DNA from: Streptomyces sp. CB00316
GTDB lineage: Bacteria > Actinomycetota > Actinomycetes > Streptomycetales > Streptomycetaceae
Length of the DNA: 64,000 bases
Reading direction: 5' to 3'
Assembly (NCBI RefSeq): GCF_001905595.1
Contig: NZ_LIXI01000002.1
Location: 558,001-622,000 of the forward strand
Part shown: in pieces, positions 17,016 through 24,900 of the stretch
Layout: the number at the start of each line of letters is the position of its first letter
Position numbering within the stretch: position 1 is the stretch's first letter
The notes under the pieces: model-generated
Database searches by the model: none
Told to the model about the DNA's origin: nothing
What the model saw: only the letters and a program-made list of their open reading frames with translations
Program-made: the position numbers and the translations under genes

Positions 17016-18416
17016 CTACAGGGTGCGCAGGAGCACCGCGGGCTGTTCCACGCAGTCGGCGACGTACCGGAGGAATCCCCCGGCCGTTCCGCCGTCGCAC
17101 ACCCGGTGGTCGAAGGTGAGCGAGAGCTGGACGACCTGACGTACGGCCAGCTCGCCGTTGAGCACCCAGGGCTTGGGCATGATCCGGCCGACGCCGAGCA
17201 TCGCCGCTTCGGGGTGGTTGATGATCGGCGTCGAGCCGTCGACCCCGAACACCCCGTAGTTGTTCAGCGTGAAGGTGCCGCCGGTCAGCTGGGCGGGGCT
17301 GAGCTTCCCGGTCCGCGCCAGCTCGGTCAGCCGGGCGATCTCGGCCCCGATCGACTCGGCGTTGCGGGTGTGCGCGTCCCGGACGACCGGGACGACGAGG
17401 CCCCGCTCGGTCTGCGCCGCGAACCCGAGGTGCACGCCGGGCAGGCGCACGATCTCCCGCGCGGCCGTGTCCACGGTGGAGTTGAGCTCCGGGTACCGGG
17501 CCAGCGCCGCCGTGCAGATCCTCGCCAGCAGGGCCAGGACCGACACCTTGGACCCGCCGGACGGGCCCGACGCGGCGTTCATCGCGGCCCTGGCGGCCAT
17601 CAGCCCGGTGGCGTCCGCGTCCACCCAGCAAGTGGCGTCCGGGATCTCGCTCCGACTGCGCGACAGCTTGTCCGCGACCGCTCCGCGCACCCCGCGCAGC
17701 GGAATCCGCTCGGCGGTCGCGGACGCGGCCGCGCCCACCTGGACCGTGGGCGCCTCCGCCACGACGGGCTCGGCAGCCGTACGCGTCGCCGCCTCCGTGA
17801 CGTGTCCCGCCTGCCGGATCGCGGAATCCACATCGGCCCGCAGGATCAGCCCGTCGGGCCCCGATCCCGACAACTGCCGCAGGTCGATCTCGTGCTGCCG
17901 GGCCAGCCGGCGTACGAGCGGAGAGACCACGGCCACGGGCCCCTGCCGGCCCTTCACCTCACCGAACGCGACCGGTACCGCGAGGCGGCTGGGTGCGGAA
18001 ACCACAGCGGGAGCCGCGGGGGCGGTGCTCCGCTCCGGCCGGATGCGCCGGCGCCGGGCGGCCGGCGCGCCGGTCCCGTACCCGACGAGGACGTTCCCCG
18101 AGCCGGACCCGCCGGAAGGCTCATCGGCGGCAGCCCCGTCATCCCCCGGGGAAGCCGAAGAGGCGTCCGTCGCGCCGACCGCGACGGTCAGCAGCGGTGC
18201 CCCGACCGGGAGTTCGGAGCCCTCCTCGCCGAACCGCGCGGTCACCACACCCCCATAGGGGCAGGGGACCTCCACCATCGCCTTGGCCGTCTCGACCTCG
18301 ACGACGGGCTGGTCGATGGCGACGACATCGCCGACCTCCACCAGCCAGCGCACGATCTCCGCCTCGGTCAGACCCTCGCCGAGGTCCGGCAGCTTGAATT
18401 CGAGGACCTGGGCCAT
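17016..18416 (-). CDS. bkdC: branched-chain 2-oxoacid dehydrogenase E2 (dihydrolipoyl acyltransferase)
   Basis: 466 residues, start ATG 18416 abutting the E1-beta stop. Lipoyl domain about 1-80 with lipoylated Lys in VETAKAMVEVP; a linker rich in Ala/Pro/Ser/Arg; a peripheral-subunit-binding domain near 165-205 (VSPLVRRLARQHEIDLRQL); catalytic acyltransferase domain about 240-466 ending in DHRVCDGG, the His-x3-Asp-Gly active site. It transfers branched acyl groups from E1 to CoA, giving isobutyryl-, isovaleryl- and 2-methylbutyryl-CoA used as branched fatty acid and polyketide starters. Last gene of bkdABC. Confidence 0.93.
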   Translation of the reverse strand: MAQVLEFKLPDLGEGLTEAEIVRWLVEVGDVVAIDQPVVEVETAKAMVEVPCPYGGVVTARFGEEGSELPVGAPLLTVAVGATDASSASPGDDGAAADEPSGGSGSGNVLVGYGTGAPAARRRRIRPERSTAPAAPAVVSAPSRLAVPVAFGEVKGRQGPVAVVSPLVRRLARQHEIDLRQLSGSGPDGLILRADVDSAIRQAGHVTEAATRTAAEPVVAEAPTVQVGAAASATAERIPLRGVRGAVADKLSRSRSEIPDATCWVDADATGLMAARAAMNAASGPSGGSKVSVLALLARICTAALARYPELNSTVDTAAREIVRLPGVHLGFAAQTERGLVVPVVRDAHTRNAESIGAEIARLTELARTGKLSPAQLTGGTFTLNNYGVFGVDGSTPIINHPEAAMLGVGRIMPKPWVLNGELAVRQVVQLSLTFDHRVCDGGTAGGFLRYVADCVEQPAVLLRTL

Positions 18417-19447
18417 CAGCTGTCCGCCTCCCACTGCAACCGGGCCACCGCGTCGAGGACCCGGTCCACTCCCGGCAGATGGTGCCGCTCCAGCATGGGC
18501 GGCGGATAAGGGATGTCGAAGCCGGCCACCCGCAGCACCGGAGCCTCCAGGTGATGGAAGCACCGCTCGGTGATCCGGGCCGCGATCTCGCCGCCCGGCC
18601 CCCCGAAACCGGGGGACTCGTGGACGACGACCGCACGGCCGGTGCGCCGCACCGAGGCCGCGACCGTCTCGTCGTCGAACGGCACCAGCGAGCGCAGGTC
18701 CACGACTTCGAGGTCCCAGCCCTCCGCGACGGCCGCCTCGGCGGCCTCCATACAGACCGGCAGGGACGGCCCGTACGTGATCAGCGTGGCGCTGCGCCCG
18801 GTCCGCCGGACCACCGCCTTGCCGATCGGCTCGACGGCGGCCGGGGCCTCCGGCGACCAGTCGGCCTTGGACCAGTAGAGCCGCTTGGGCTCCAGGAAGA
18901 CCACCGGGTCGTCCGAGGCGATGGAGGCCCGCAGCAGGCCGTACGCGTCGTCCACCGTGGCAGGTGTGACGACGTGGAGGCCGGGGGTGGCCATGTAGTA
19001 GGCCTCGGAGGAGTCGCTGTGGTGCTCGACCCCGCCGATGCCGCCGCCGTAGGGCACCCGCACGGTGATGGGGAGCGGCATGGCTCCGCCGGTGCGGTTG
19101 CGCATCTTGGCGACATGGCTCATCAGCTGCTCGAACGCCGGGTAGGCGAACGCGTCGAACTGCATCTCCACCACGGGCCGCAGCCCGTACATCGCCATGC
19201 CGACCGCCGCCCCGAGGATGCCCGCCTCGGCCAGCGGGGTGTCGGTGCACCGGTCGTCGCCGAACTCCTTGGCCAGCCCGTCGGTGATCCGGAAGACCCC
19301 GCCCAGGGTGCCGACGTCCTCGCCGAGCACGTGCACGGTCGGGTCCTCGGCCATCGAGTCGCGCAACGCACGCCCGAGGGCCTGTGCCATGGTGGCCGGC
19401 TTCGCCTTGGCCGTACGTCCGCCGGCTTTCGTCGCCGCGGTGGTCAT
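18416..19447 (-). CDS. bkdB: branched-chain 2-oxoacid dehydrogenase E1 beta subunit
   Basis: 343 residues. Transketolase-like pyrimidine-binding domain with VLGEDVGTLGGVFRITDGL, GAAVGMAMYGLRPVVEMQF and the C-terminal transketolase domain (EVVDLRSLVPFDDETV, VVVHESPGFGGPG). It pairs with E1-alpha to decarboxylate branched 2-oxoacids using thiamine diphosphate. The start overlaps the E1-alpha stop by four bases and the stop abuts the E2 start, so stoichiometric coupling is likely. About 15 residues at the N-terminus are a basic, Ala/Lys-rich extension. Confidence 0.94.
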   Translation of the reverse strand: MTTAATKAGGRTAKAKPATMAQALGRALRDSMAEDPTVHVLGEDVGTLGGVFRITDGLAKEFGDDRCTDTPLAEAGILGAAVGMAMYGLRPVVEMQFDAFAYPAFEQLMSHVAKMRNRTGGAMPLPITVRVPYGGGIGGVEHHSDSSEAYYMATPGLHVVTPATVDDAYGLLRASIASDDPVVFLEPKRLYWSKADWSPEAPAAVEPIGKAVVRRTGRSATLITYGPSLPVCMEAAEAAVAEGWDLEVVDLRSLVPFDDETVAASVRRTGRAVVVHESPGFGGPGGEIAARITERCFHHLEAPVLRVAGFDIPYPPPMLERHHLPGVDRVLDAVARLQWEADS

Positions 19448-20601
19448 CGGCTTTCCTCCGCGCTGTGCTCGTGGTCCTGCTCGGCGTCCAGCTCGGCCCG
19501 CAGGGCGGCCGCCTGCTCGCGGAGCTGGCTGGTCTGCTCGGCGTAGACATGGGTGAAGAGGTCCATCGGCGCCAGCTCCGGGTCGGCGTTCATCCGGTCG
19601 CGCAGTGTGGCGGCCATGCGCTCGGCCGCTTCCTTCGCCCGCTCGATGCCCTCGTCGTCCAGCAGCCCGCGGCCGGTCAGCTCGCGCTCCAGGAGCTGCA
19701 CCGGGTCGTGCGCCCGCCAGGCCTCGACCTCGCTGTCGACCCGGTAGCGGGTGGCGTCGTCGGCGTTGGTGTGGGCTTCCATGCGGTAGGTGACGGCCTC
19801 GATCAGCGTCGGCCCTCCGCCCCGGCGGGCACGGGCCACGGCCTCACTGAGCACCTGGTGCACGGCGGCCGCGTCGTTGCCGTCGACCAGGCGGCCCGGC
19901 ATCCCGTACCCCACGGCCTTGTGCGCGAGGGAGGGGGCGGCGGTCTGCTTGGCGAGCGGCACGGAGATGGCGAAGCCGTTGTTCTGCACGAGGAAGACCA
20001 CCGGGGCCTTCCATACGGCCGCGAAGTTCAGCGCCTCGTGGAAGTCGCCCTCGCTGGTGCCGCCGTCGCCGACCATGGCCAGCGCGACGACGTCGTCGCC
20101 CTTGAGGCGGGCCGCGTGCGCCAGACCCACCGCGTGCGGCAGCTGCGTGGCGAGCGGGGTGCAGAGCGGGGCGATGCGGTGCTCACGCGGGTCGTAGCCG
20201 GTGTGCCGGTCGCCGCGCAGCAGGGTCAGCGCCTCGACCGGGTCGAGCCCGCGCGCCACGGCCGCCAGCGTGTCCCGGTAGCTGGGGAAGAGCCAGTCCC
20301 GCTCCTCCAGCACCAGGGCTGCGGCGATCTCGCACGCCTCCTGGCCGGTGCTGGAGGGGTAGACCGCCAGCCGGCCCTGCTTGGTCAGCGCGGTGGCCTG
20401 CGTGTTGTACCGGCGGCCGCGGACCAGCTCGGCGTGGAGGCGGAGCAGCAGCTCGGGATCGACGTCGGCGACCGCGTCCGTACCGAGCACCCGGTAGGGC
20501 TCCGGGTCCGGGAGCAGCGGGGCGGGGTCGGTGATCGGCTTCCAGGCCGGGGGCGGCGTGGGCCGGTAGGTGGCCGCACCGGGCAGCTCTTGGACCGTCA
20601 T
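19444..20601 (-). CDS. bkdA: branched-chain 2-oxoacid dehydrogenase E1 alpha subunit
   Basis: 385 residues from ATG 20601, chosen because GGAGGTG lies six bases upstream; the frame runs further without a better site. Thiamine diphosphate motif AMVGDGGTSEGDFHEALNFA through VQNN, with DWLFPSYRD and the phosphorylation-loop-type ALTYRMEAHTNADDATRYR segment typical of E1-alpha. First gene of the minus-strand bkdABC operon, divergent from an AsnC regulator across 231 bp. A PaaR-like operator (20718) lies in that promoter region. Confidence 0.94.
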   Translation of the reverse strand: MTVQELPGAATYRPTPPPAWKPITDPAPLLPDPEPYRVLGTDAVADVDPELLLRLHAELVRGRRYNTQATALTKQGRLAVYPSSTGQEACEIAAALVLEERDWLFPSYRDTLAAVARGLDPVEALTLLRGDRHTGYDPREHRIAPLCTPLATQLPHAVGLAHAARLKGDDVVALAMVGDGGTSEGDFHEALNFAAVWKAPVVFLVQNNGFAISVPLAKQTAAPSLAHKAVGYGMPGRLVDGNDAAAVHQVLSEAVARARRGGGPTLIEAVTYRMEAHTNADDATRYRVDSEVEAWRAHDPVQLLERELTGRGLLDDEGIERAKEAAERMAATLRDRMNADPELAPMDLFTHVYAEQTSQLREQAAALRAELDAEQDHEHSAEESR

Positions 20602-20717
20602 GGAAAGCACCTCCAGGCATCGATGGAGATCGAGGGTGTCGATATGTGTGGTGATGGCAAGAGATGTCGCGAGGATGTCGCGGAGCGTGCGAGGCACCGG
20701 TGTGGCGTGCCTCACCT

Positions 20718-20731
20718 ACCGATTGTTCGGT
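20718..20731. promoter_or_regulatory. candidate PaaR-type TetR operator in the bkd/asnC intergenic region
   Basis: ACCGATTGTTCGGT fits the spaced pattern ACCG-N2-NG-N2-CGGT seen at 22138 and 27125, with one deviation in the central CG. It lies between the divergent bkdA and AsnC genes, suggesting cross-control by the TetR regulator encoded at 21454. Confidence 0.5.
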
Positions 20732-20765
20732 CGCGAGCGCATTTTGGCTACAGGCACCTTCAGCC

Positions 20766-20814
20766 TGTGGACAAACGGTTCTCCACAGCCTGGGATAGAG
20801 GCAGGTCGTCCACA
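20766..20814. promoter_or_regulatory. cluster of DnaA-box-like sequences upstream of the AsnC gene
   Basis: TGTGGACAA (20766-20774, reverse of the preferred Streptomyces box TTGTCCACA) is exact. TTCTCCACA (about 20779) and TCGTCCACA (about 20806) are one-mismatch versions. Three boxes within 49 bp directly before the regulator start suggest DnaA binding. Confidence 0.45.
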
Positions 20815-20832
20815 GCAGGGAGGCGCGGGCAG

Positions 20833-21438
20833 ATGGCAGCTGAACAAATGGCCGACAGAGGCGAGGACCCCGGCCGGACCGTGCCCCCGGCGACGCCCTC
20901 GACGTCCCCGGCCGCCACGCCCTCGGCGCCGCCCCCGTCCGCGGGCCCGGTGTCCCCCACACCCCCGCCCGCGCGCCCCCTGGACGCCATCGACCGCGAC
21001 ATCCTGCGCATCCTCCAGACGGACGGCCGCGCCTCCATACGTTCGGTGGCCGAGCGGGTCCATGTCTCGCGCGCCAACGCCTACGCGCGGATCAACCGGC
21101 TGGTCGAGGACGGCGTGATCCGCGGTTTCGGTGCGCGGGTCGACCACGAGCGGGCCGGGCAGGGCGCATCTGCGTACATCACGCTCAAGATCGTGCAGAA
21201 CTCCTGGCGCACCGTGCGCGAGCAGCTCCAGGCGCTGCCCGGCGCTACGCACATCGCGCTGGTCAGCGGCGACTTCGACGTCCTGCTGCTGGTGCACACG
21301 CCGGACAACCGGGCGCTGCGCGAGCTGGTCCTCACCCGGGTCCAGTCCATCCCCGAAGTGCTGTCGACGCGCACGCTGCTGGTGTTCGAGGAGACGGACC
21401 TCGGCCCCCGACCGGACCGCCCGGCCGAGCTGGCCTGA
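20833..21438 (+). CDS. bkdR: AsnC/Lrp-family regulator of the bkd operon
   Basis: 201 residues from ATG 20833 after GGGAGGCG. An N-terminal Pro/Ala/Ser-rich tail of about 48 residues precedes the AsnC helix-turn-helix (LDAIDRDILRILQTDGRASIRSVAERVHVSRANAYARINRL, about 50-95), then the ligand-binding RAM domain (about 110-185). Divergent Lrp-type regulators next to bkd genes (BkdR) sense branched amino acids in several bacteria, so this gene most likely controls bkdABC. The long disordered N-terminus is unusual for Lrp proteins. The symbol rests on position and family. Confidence 0.85.
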   Translation: MAAEQMADRGEDPGRTVPPATPSTSPAATPSAPPPSAGPVSPTPPPARPLDAIDRDILRILQTDGRASIRSVAERVHVSRANAYARINRLVEDGVIRGFGARVDHERAGQGASAYITLKIVQNSWRTVREQLQALPGATHIALVSGDFDVLLLVHTPDNRALRELVLTRVQSIPEVLSTRTLLVFEETDLGPRPDRPAELA

Positions 21439-21453
21439 CCACGCCGGACCGGT

Positions 21454-22050
21454 TCAGCGGCCGGTCGCCCGCATCCCCTCGAAGGCGAGCTGGACGACCG
21501 TGTCGGCGAGCTGTTCCTCGCCCGGGAAGCCCCCCGGCTGCGGCCGGTACCACTCGACCAGCGAGTTCACCATGCCGAAGAGCAGCCGGGTGGCCAGCCG
21601 TATGTCCACATCGGCCCGGAGATCCCCGTCGGCCACCGCCGCCTTGAGCAGCTCCGCCACCCGCTGGTCGAACTCGCGCCGCCGCTCCAGCGCCCAGCGC
21701 TCGGTCTTCGTGTTGCCGCGCACCCGCAGCAGCAGCGTGACGTAGGGGACCTCCGCCATCAGCACCTCGACGGTCCGGCGCGTGACGTATTCGACGCGCT
21801 CGATCGCGCGCCCGCGCACCGCCCCCGGTTCGTCGAGGATGGCGAAGAGCCCGTCGAGCGCCCGGCTCACGGCCCGACGCAGCAGCTCCTCCTTGCCCGC
21901 CACATGGTGGTAGATGGAGGACTTGGAGATGCCCGCCGCCCTGGAGAGATGCTCCATGGAGGTGCCGTCGTAACCGCGCTCGTTGAAGACACGAACAGCG
22001 ACGGTGAGCAGCGTCTCCGGGGTGTACGTGTCCCGCTTGGCCGTGGTCAT
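21454..22050 (-). CDS. paaR: TetR-family regulator, probable phenylacetate repressor PaaR
   Basis: 198 residues. TetR helix-turn-helix about 10-57 (VFNERGYDGTSMEHLSRAAGISKSSIYHHVAGKEELL) followed by the ligand-binding helical domain with many Arg. It is divergent from paaN. The palindrome ACCGATCGTTCGGT stands between them (22138) and recurs before paaA (27125). That motif agrees, as I recall it, with the PaaR motif of Corynebacterium glutamicum (ACCGNNCGNNCGGT core), where phenylacetyl-CoA releases the repressor. The assignment is from context plus shared operators. Confidence 0.8.
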   Translation of the reverse strand: MTTAKRDTYTPETLLTVAVRVFNERGYDGTSMEHLSRAAGISKSSIYHHVAGKEELLRRAVSRALDGLFAILDEPGAVRGRAIERVEYVTRRTVEVLMAEVPYVTLLLRVRGNTKTERWALERRREFDQRVAELLKAAVADGDLRADVDIRLATRLLFGMVNSLVEWYRPQPGGFPGEEQLADTVVQLAFEGMRATGR

Positions 22051-22104
22051 GTCCGCGATCCTCCCCCATGAGGGATCGTCCCCGTGCAGGCGGGGACCAC
22101 TGAA

Positions 22105-22113
22105 TTGTCCACA
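22105..22113 (+). promoter_or_regulatory. perfect DnaA box in the paaR/paaN promoter region
   Basis: TTGTCCACA is the preferred Streptomyces DnaA box. It lies 33 bases before the PaaR-like operator in the divergent promoter. One box may be chance; similar boxes recur at 27071 and 50510-50712. Confidence 0.4.
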
Positions 22114-22137
22114 GGTTCCCTGCGGCCCCTTGTCCCG

Positions 22138-22151
22138 ACCGATCGTTCGGT
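22138..22151. promoter_or_regulatory. PaaR-type operator in the paaR/paaN divergent promoter
   Basis: ACCGATCGTTCGGT is a 14-bp inverted repeat lying 55 bases before paaN, in the 155-bp gap to the TetR gene. The same ACCG-N2-CG-N2-CGGT pattern occurs before paaA at 27125. Confidence 0.8.
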
Positions 22152-22205
22152 TACTCTAACTCCGTCCGTACGTCCCCGCCCGGCTCGATGAGGAGTTGGT
22201 CCGCC

Positions 22206-23906
22206 ATGGCCGCCGCGCTCACCCCCCAGCAGCTGTCCGAGACCCACCGGCCCACGCTCGACCAGGCCCTCGACACGATCGGTACGCGCGCGTACTGGTC
22301 GCCGCACCCCGATCACCCGAAGGCGTACGGCGAGGGCGGCGCCCCGGGCAGTCTCGGGGCGGCCGAGGGCAAGGCCGCGTTCGACGCGGTGCTGAACACC
22401 CGGTTCGACCTGGACCAGCCGGGCACCGACGGCTGGACAGGCGGGGAGACCTCGCCGTACGGCCCGGAGCTCGGCGTCGAGTATCCGCACGCCGATCTGG
22501 ACGTCCTGCTCCCGGCGATGAAGACCGGCACGGCCGAGTGGCGCGCGGCAGGCCCCGAGACCCGGGCCCTGGTCTGTCTGGAGATCCTGGCGCGGATCAG
22601 CGCCCGCACCCACGAGCTGGCCCACGCCGTGATGCACACGAGCGGCCAGGCCTTCATGATGGCGTTCCAGGCGGGCGGCCCGCACGCGCAGGACCGCGGT
22701 CTGGAAGCCGTCGCGTACGCCTATCAGGAGCAGATCCGCACGCCTCGGACCGCGGACTGGTCCAAGCCGCAGGGCAAGCGCGATCCGCTCAGGCTGAGCA
22801 AGTCGTTCACCACGACCGGCCGCGGGATCTCCCTGGTCATCGGCTGCAACACCTTCCCCACGTGGAACGGCTACCCGGGCCTGTTCGCCTCGCTCGCCAC
22901 CGGCAACCCCGTGCTGGTGAAGCCGCACCCCAGGGCCGTGCTGCCGCTCGCGCTCACCGTCAAGATCGCCCGTGAGGTGCTCACCGAGGCGGGCTTCGAC
23001 CCTGACCTGGTCGCGCTCGCCGCCGAGCGGCCGGGTGAGGGCATCGCCAAGACCCTCGCGGTCCGCCCCGAGATCCGCATCATCGACTACACCGGCTCCA
23101 CCGCCTTCGGCGACTGGCTGGAGGCCAACGCCCGTCAGGCGCAGGTCTACACGGAGAAGGCCGGCGTCAACACGATCGTCATCGACTCCACCGACGACTA
23201 CCGGGGCATGCTCGCCAACCTGGCGTTCTCGCTCTCGCTCTACAGCGGCCAGATGTGCACCACCCCGCAGAACCTGCTGATCCCGAGGGACGGCATCACC
23301 ACGGACGACGGCGCCAAGTCGTACGACGAGGTGGTCACCGACATCGCGGCGGCCGTCACCAAGCTCCTCGGCGACGACGCCCGCGCGGCGGCCCTGCTCG
23401 GCGCCCTGGTCAACCCGGACGTCAAGGCCCGGGTGGAGGCCGCCGGTGAGCTGGGCGAGGTGGCCCTGGACTCGCGTACGGTCGCCAACGCCGAATTCCC
23501 CGACGCCGTTGTCCGTACGCCGGTCGTCGTCAAGCTGGACGGCACGAAGACCGACGAGGACGCGGCGTACCTCTCGGAGTGCTTCGGCCCGGTCTCCTTC
23601 GCCGTGGCGGTCGAGTCGACGCCCGCCGCGCTGGAGCTGCTGCGCCGCACGATCCGCGAGAAGGGCGCCATGACGGTCGGCGCCTACACCACCTCCGCCG
23701 AGGTGGAGCGGGCTGTCGAGGACGTCTGCCTGGACGAGTCGGCCCAGCTCTCGCTGAACCTGACCGGCGGGGTCTACGTCAACCAGACGGCCGCCTTCTC
23801 CGACTTCCACGGCTCGGGCGGCAACCCGGCGGCCAACGCGGCCCTGTGCGACGCGGCCTTCGTCGCCAACCGCTTCCGGGTGGTCGAGGTGCGCCGCCAG
23901 GCGTAG
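22206..23906 (+). CDS. paaN: phenylacetic acid degradation protein PaaN (aldehyde dehydrogenase type)
   Basis: 566 residues; ATG 22206 preceded by GAGGAG. Aldehyde-dehydrogenase superfamily: SLVIGCNTFPTWNGYPGLFASLATGNPVLVKPHP for cofactor binding, IIDYTGSTAFGDWLE, and the catalytic cysteine region LYSGQMCTTPQNLLIP. It oxidises the semialdehyde formed when the oxepin ring of 2-oxepin-CoA is opened. It is shorter than E. coli PaaZ (about 680 residues) because the MaoC-type hydratase domain is missing, so ring-opening hydrolase activity must come from another gene. Its stop directly abuts the stop of the convergent SpoU gene, leaving no room for a terminator. Confidence 0.9.
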   Translation: MAAALTPQQLSETHRPTLDQALDTIGTRAYWSPHPDHPKAYGEGGAPGSLGAAEGKAAFDAVLNTRFDLDQPGTDGWTGGETSPYGPELGVEYPHADLDVLLPAMKTGTAEWRAAGPETRALVCLEILARISARTHELAHAVMHTSGQAFMMAFQAGGPHAQDRGLEAVAYAYQEQIRTPRTADWSKPQGKRDPLRLSKSFTTTGRGISLVIGCNTFPTWNGYPGLFASLATGNPVLVKPHPRAVLPLALTVKIAREVLTEAGFDPDLVALAAERPGEGIAKTLAVRPEIRIIDYTGSTAFGDWLEANARQAQVYTEKAGVNTIVIDSTDDYRGMLANLAFSLSLYSGQMCTTPQNLLIPRDGITTDDGAKSYDEVVTDIAAAVTKLLGDDARAAALLGALVNPDVKARVEAAGELGEVALDSRTVANAEFPDAVVRTPVVVKLDGTKTDEDAAYLSECFGPVSFAVAVESTPAALELLRRTIREKGAMTVGAYTTSAEVERAVEDVCLDESAQLSLNLTGGVYVNQTAAFSDFHGSGGNPAANAALCDAAFVANRFRVVEVRRQA

Positions 23907-24614
23907 CTAGCGGGCGTCCCGGGGGTCGGGGACATCGGCGTAGCGCTGCACCCACGCGTGCATCGCGATCGCCGCCGCTGCCCCGGCGTTGATGGACCGG
24001 GTCGAGCCGAACTGGGCGATCGAGCACACCATCGAGGCGTGCTTGCGCGCCTCCTCGGTCAGGCCCGGCCCCTCCTGCCCGAACAGCAGCACACACCGGC
24101 GCGGCAGTTCGGTGCGCTCCAGCGGTACGGCGCCGGGGAGGTTGTCGATCCCGATGATCGGCAGCCCCTCTGCCGCCGCCCACGCGGTCAGGTCCGCCGT
24201 GTCCGGGTGGTGGCGCACATGCTGGTAGCGGTCGGTGACCATGGCCCCGCGCCGGTTCCAGCGCCGTCGGCCCACGATGTGGATCTCCTTCGCCAGGAAG
24301 GCGTTGGCGGTCCGCACGACCGAGCCGATGTTGAAGTCGTGGCCCCAGTTCTCCACGGCCACATGGAAGTCGTGCCGCCGCAGGTCGAGATCGGCGACGA
24401 TCGCCTCCCGCGTCCAGTAGCGATAGCCGTCGCCGACGTTGCGCCGGTCGCCGTGGGCCAGCAGCTCGGGGTCGTACCGCTCACCCTCCGGCCAGGGCAG
24501 CGGGTGCGGCCCGACGCCGATCTCCTGGCCGTAGCCGTCGTCGTACTGGACGGGCTCCGCCGGGACGGGGTCCACGGGCGCGGGCTCTGGGGTAATGCCG
24601 GTCTCGCTGCTCAC
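23907..24614 (-). CDS. SpoU/TrmH-family RNA 2'-O-methyltransferase
   Basis: 235 residues from GTG 24614. SPOUT-class trefoil-knot enzyme: NWGHDFNIGSVVRTANAFLAKEIHIVG (motif 1, about 90-115), VLLFGQEGPGLTEEARKHA (motif 2, about 170-188) and SIAQFGSTRSINAGAAAAIAMH (motif 3). It uses S-adenosylmethionine to methylate ribose in tRNA or rRNA. The first 55 residues are an acidic/Pro-rich tail. The 5' end and its upstream region are duplicated in tandem (24493-24900), so a second, truncated copy of its first 40 codons lies just upstream. Confidence 0.88.
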   Translation of the reverse strand: MSSETGITPEPAPVDPVPAEPVQYDDGYGQEIGVGPHPLPWPEGERYDPELLAHGDRRNVGDGYRYWTREAIVADLDLRRHDFHVAVENWGHDFNIGSVVRTANAFLAKEIHIVGRRRWNRRGAMVTDRYQHVRHHPDTADLTAWAAAEGLPIIGIDNLPGAVPLERTELPRRCVLLFGQEGPGLTEEARKHASMVCSIAQFGSTRSINAGAAAAIAMHAWVQRYADVPDPRDAR

Positions 24615-24900
24615 CCGACGAGCGTATGGCCCCCGCCGGTGCCATGCGGCGGGGCCTCCCCCGTACCGCCGTGGCCATCGCCCGTACCGCTGCGGTCAGG
24701 GCAGCGGGTGCGGCCCGACGCCGATCTCCTGGCCGTAGCCGTCGTCGTACTGGACGGGCTCCGCCGGGACGGGGTCCACGGGCGCGGGCTCTGGGGTAAT
24801 GCCGGTCTCGCTGCTCACCCGACGAGCGTATGGCCCCCGCCGGTGCCATGCGGCGGGGCCTCCCCCGTACCGCCGTGGCCATCGCCCGTACCGCTGCGGT
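24493..24900. repeat. 204-bp perfect tandem duplication
   Basis: Positions 24493-24696 are repeated at 24697-24900 without a visible difference. The unit contains the ribosome site, start and first 40 codons of the SpoU gene plus the 3' end of the HTTM gene. The length is a multiple of three, but the duplicated frame stops at the copy junction (TGA at 24698-24696). Confidence 0.9.
24696..24818 (-). pseudogene. truncated duplicate of the SpoU gene 5' end
   Basis: The upstream copy of the 204-bp duplication recreates the GTG start and 40 codons of the SpoU methyltransferase gene (MSSETGITPEPAPVDP onward). It then ends in TGA at the junction with copy one. It retains the original four-base overlap with the HTTM stop codon. 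It has no catalytic part and is a by-product of the duplication. Confidence 0.8.

Noticed and set aside
19328..19333. Further CACGTG words as parS candidates (also at 28196, 31533 and 44057)
   Set aside because: Only the central hexamer matches; the GTTT and AAAC flanks are absent.
19384..20832. Long plus-strand open frame before the AsnC regulator
   Set aside because: It is antisense to bkdA. The AsnC domain pattern begins only after ATG 20833 with its own ribosome site.
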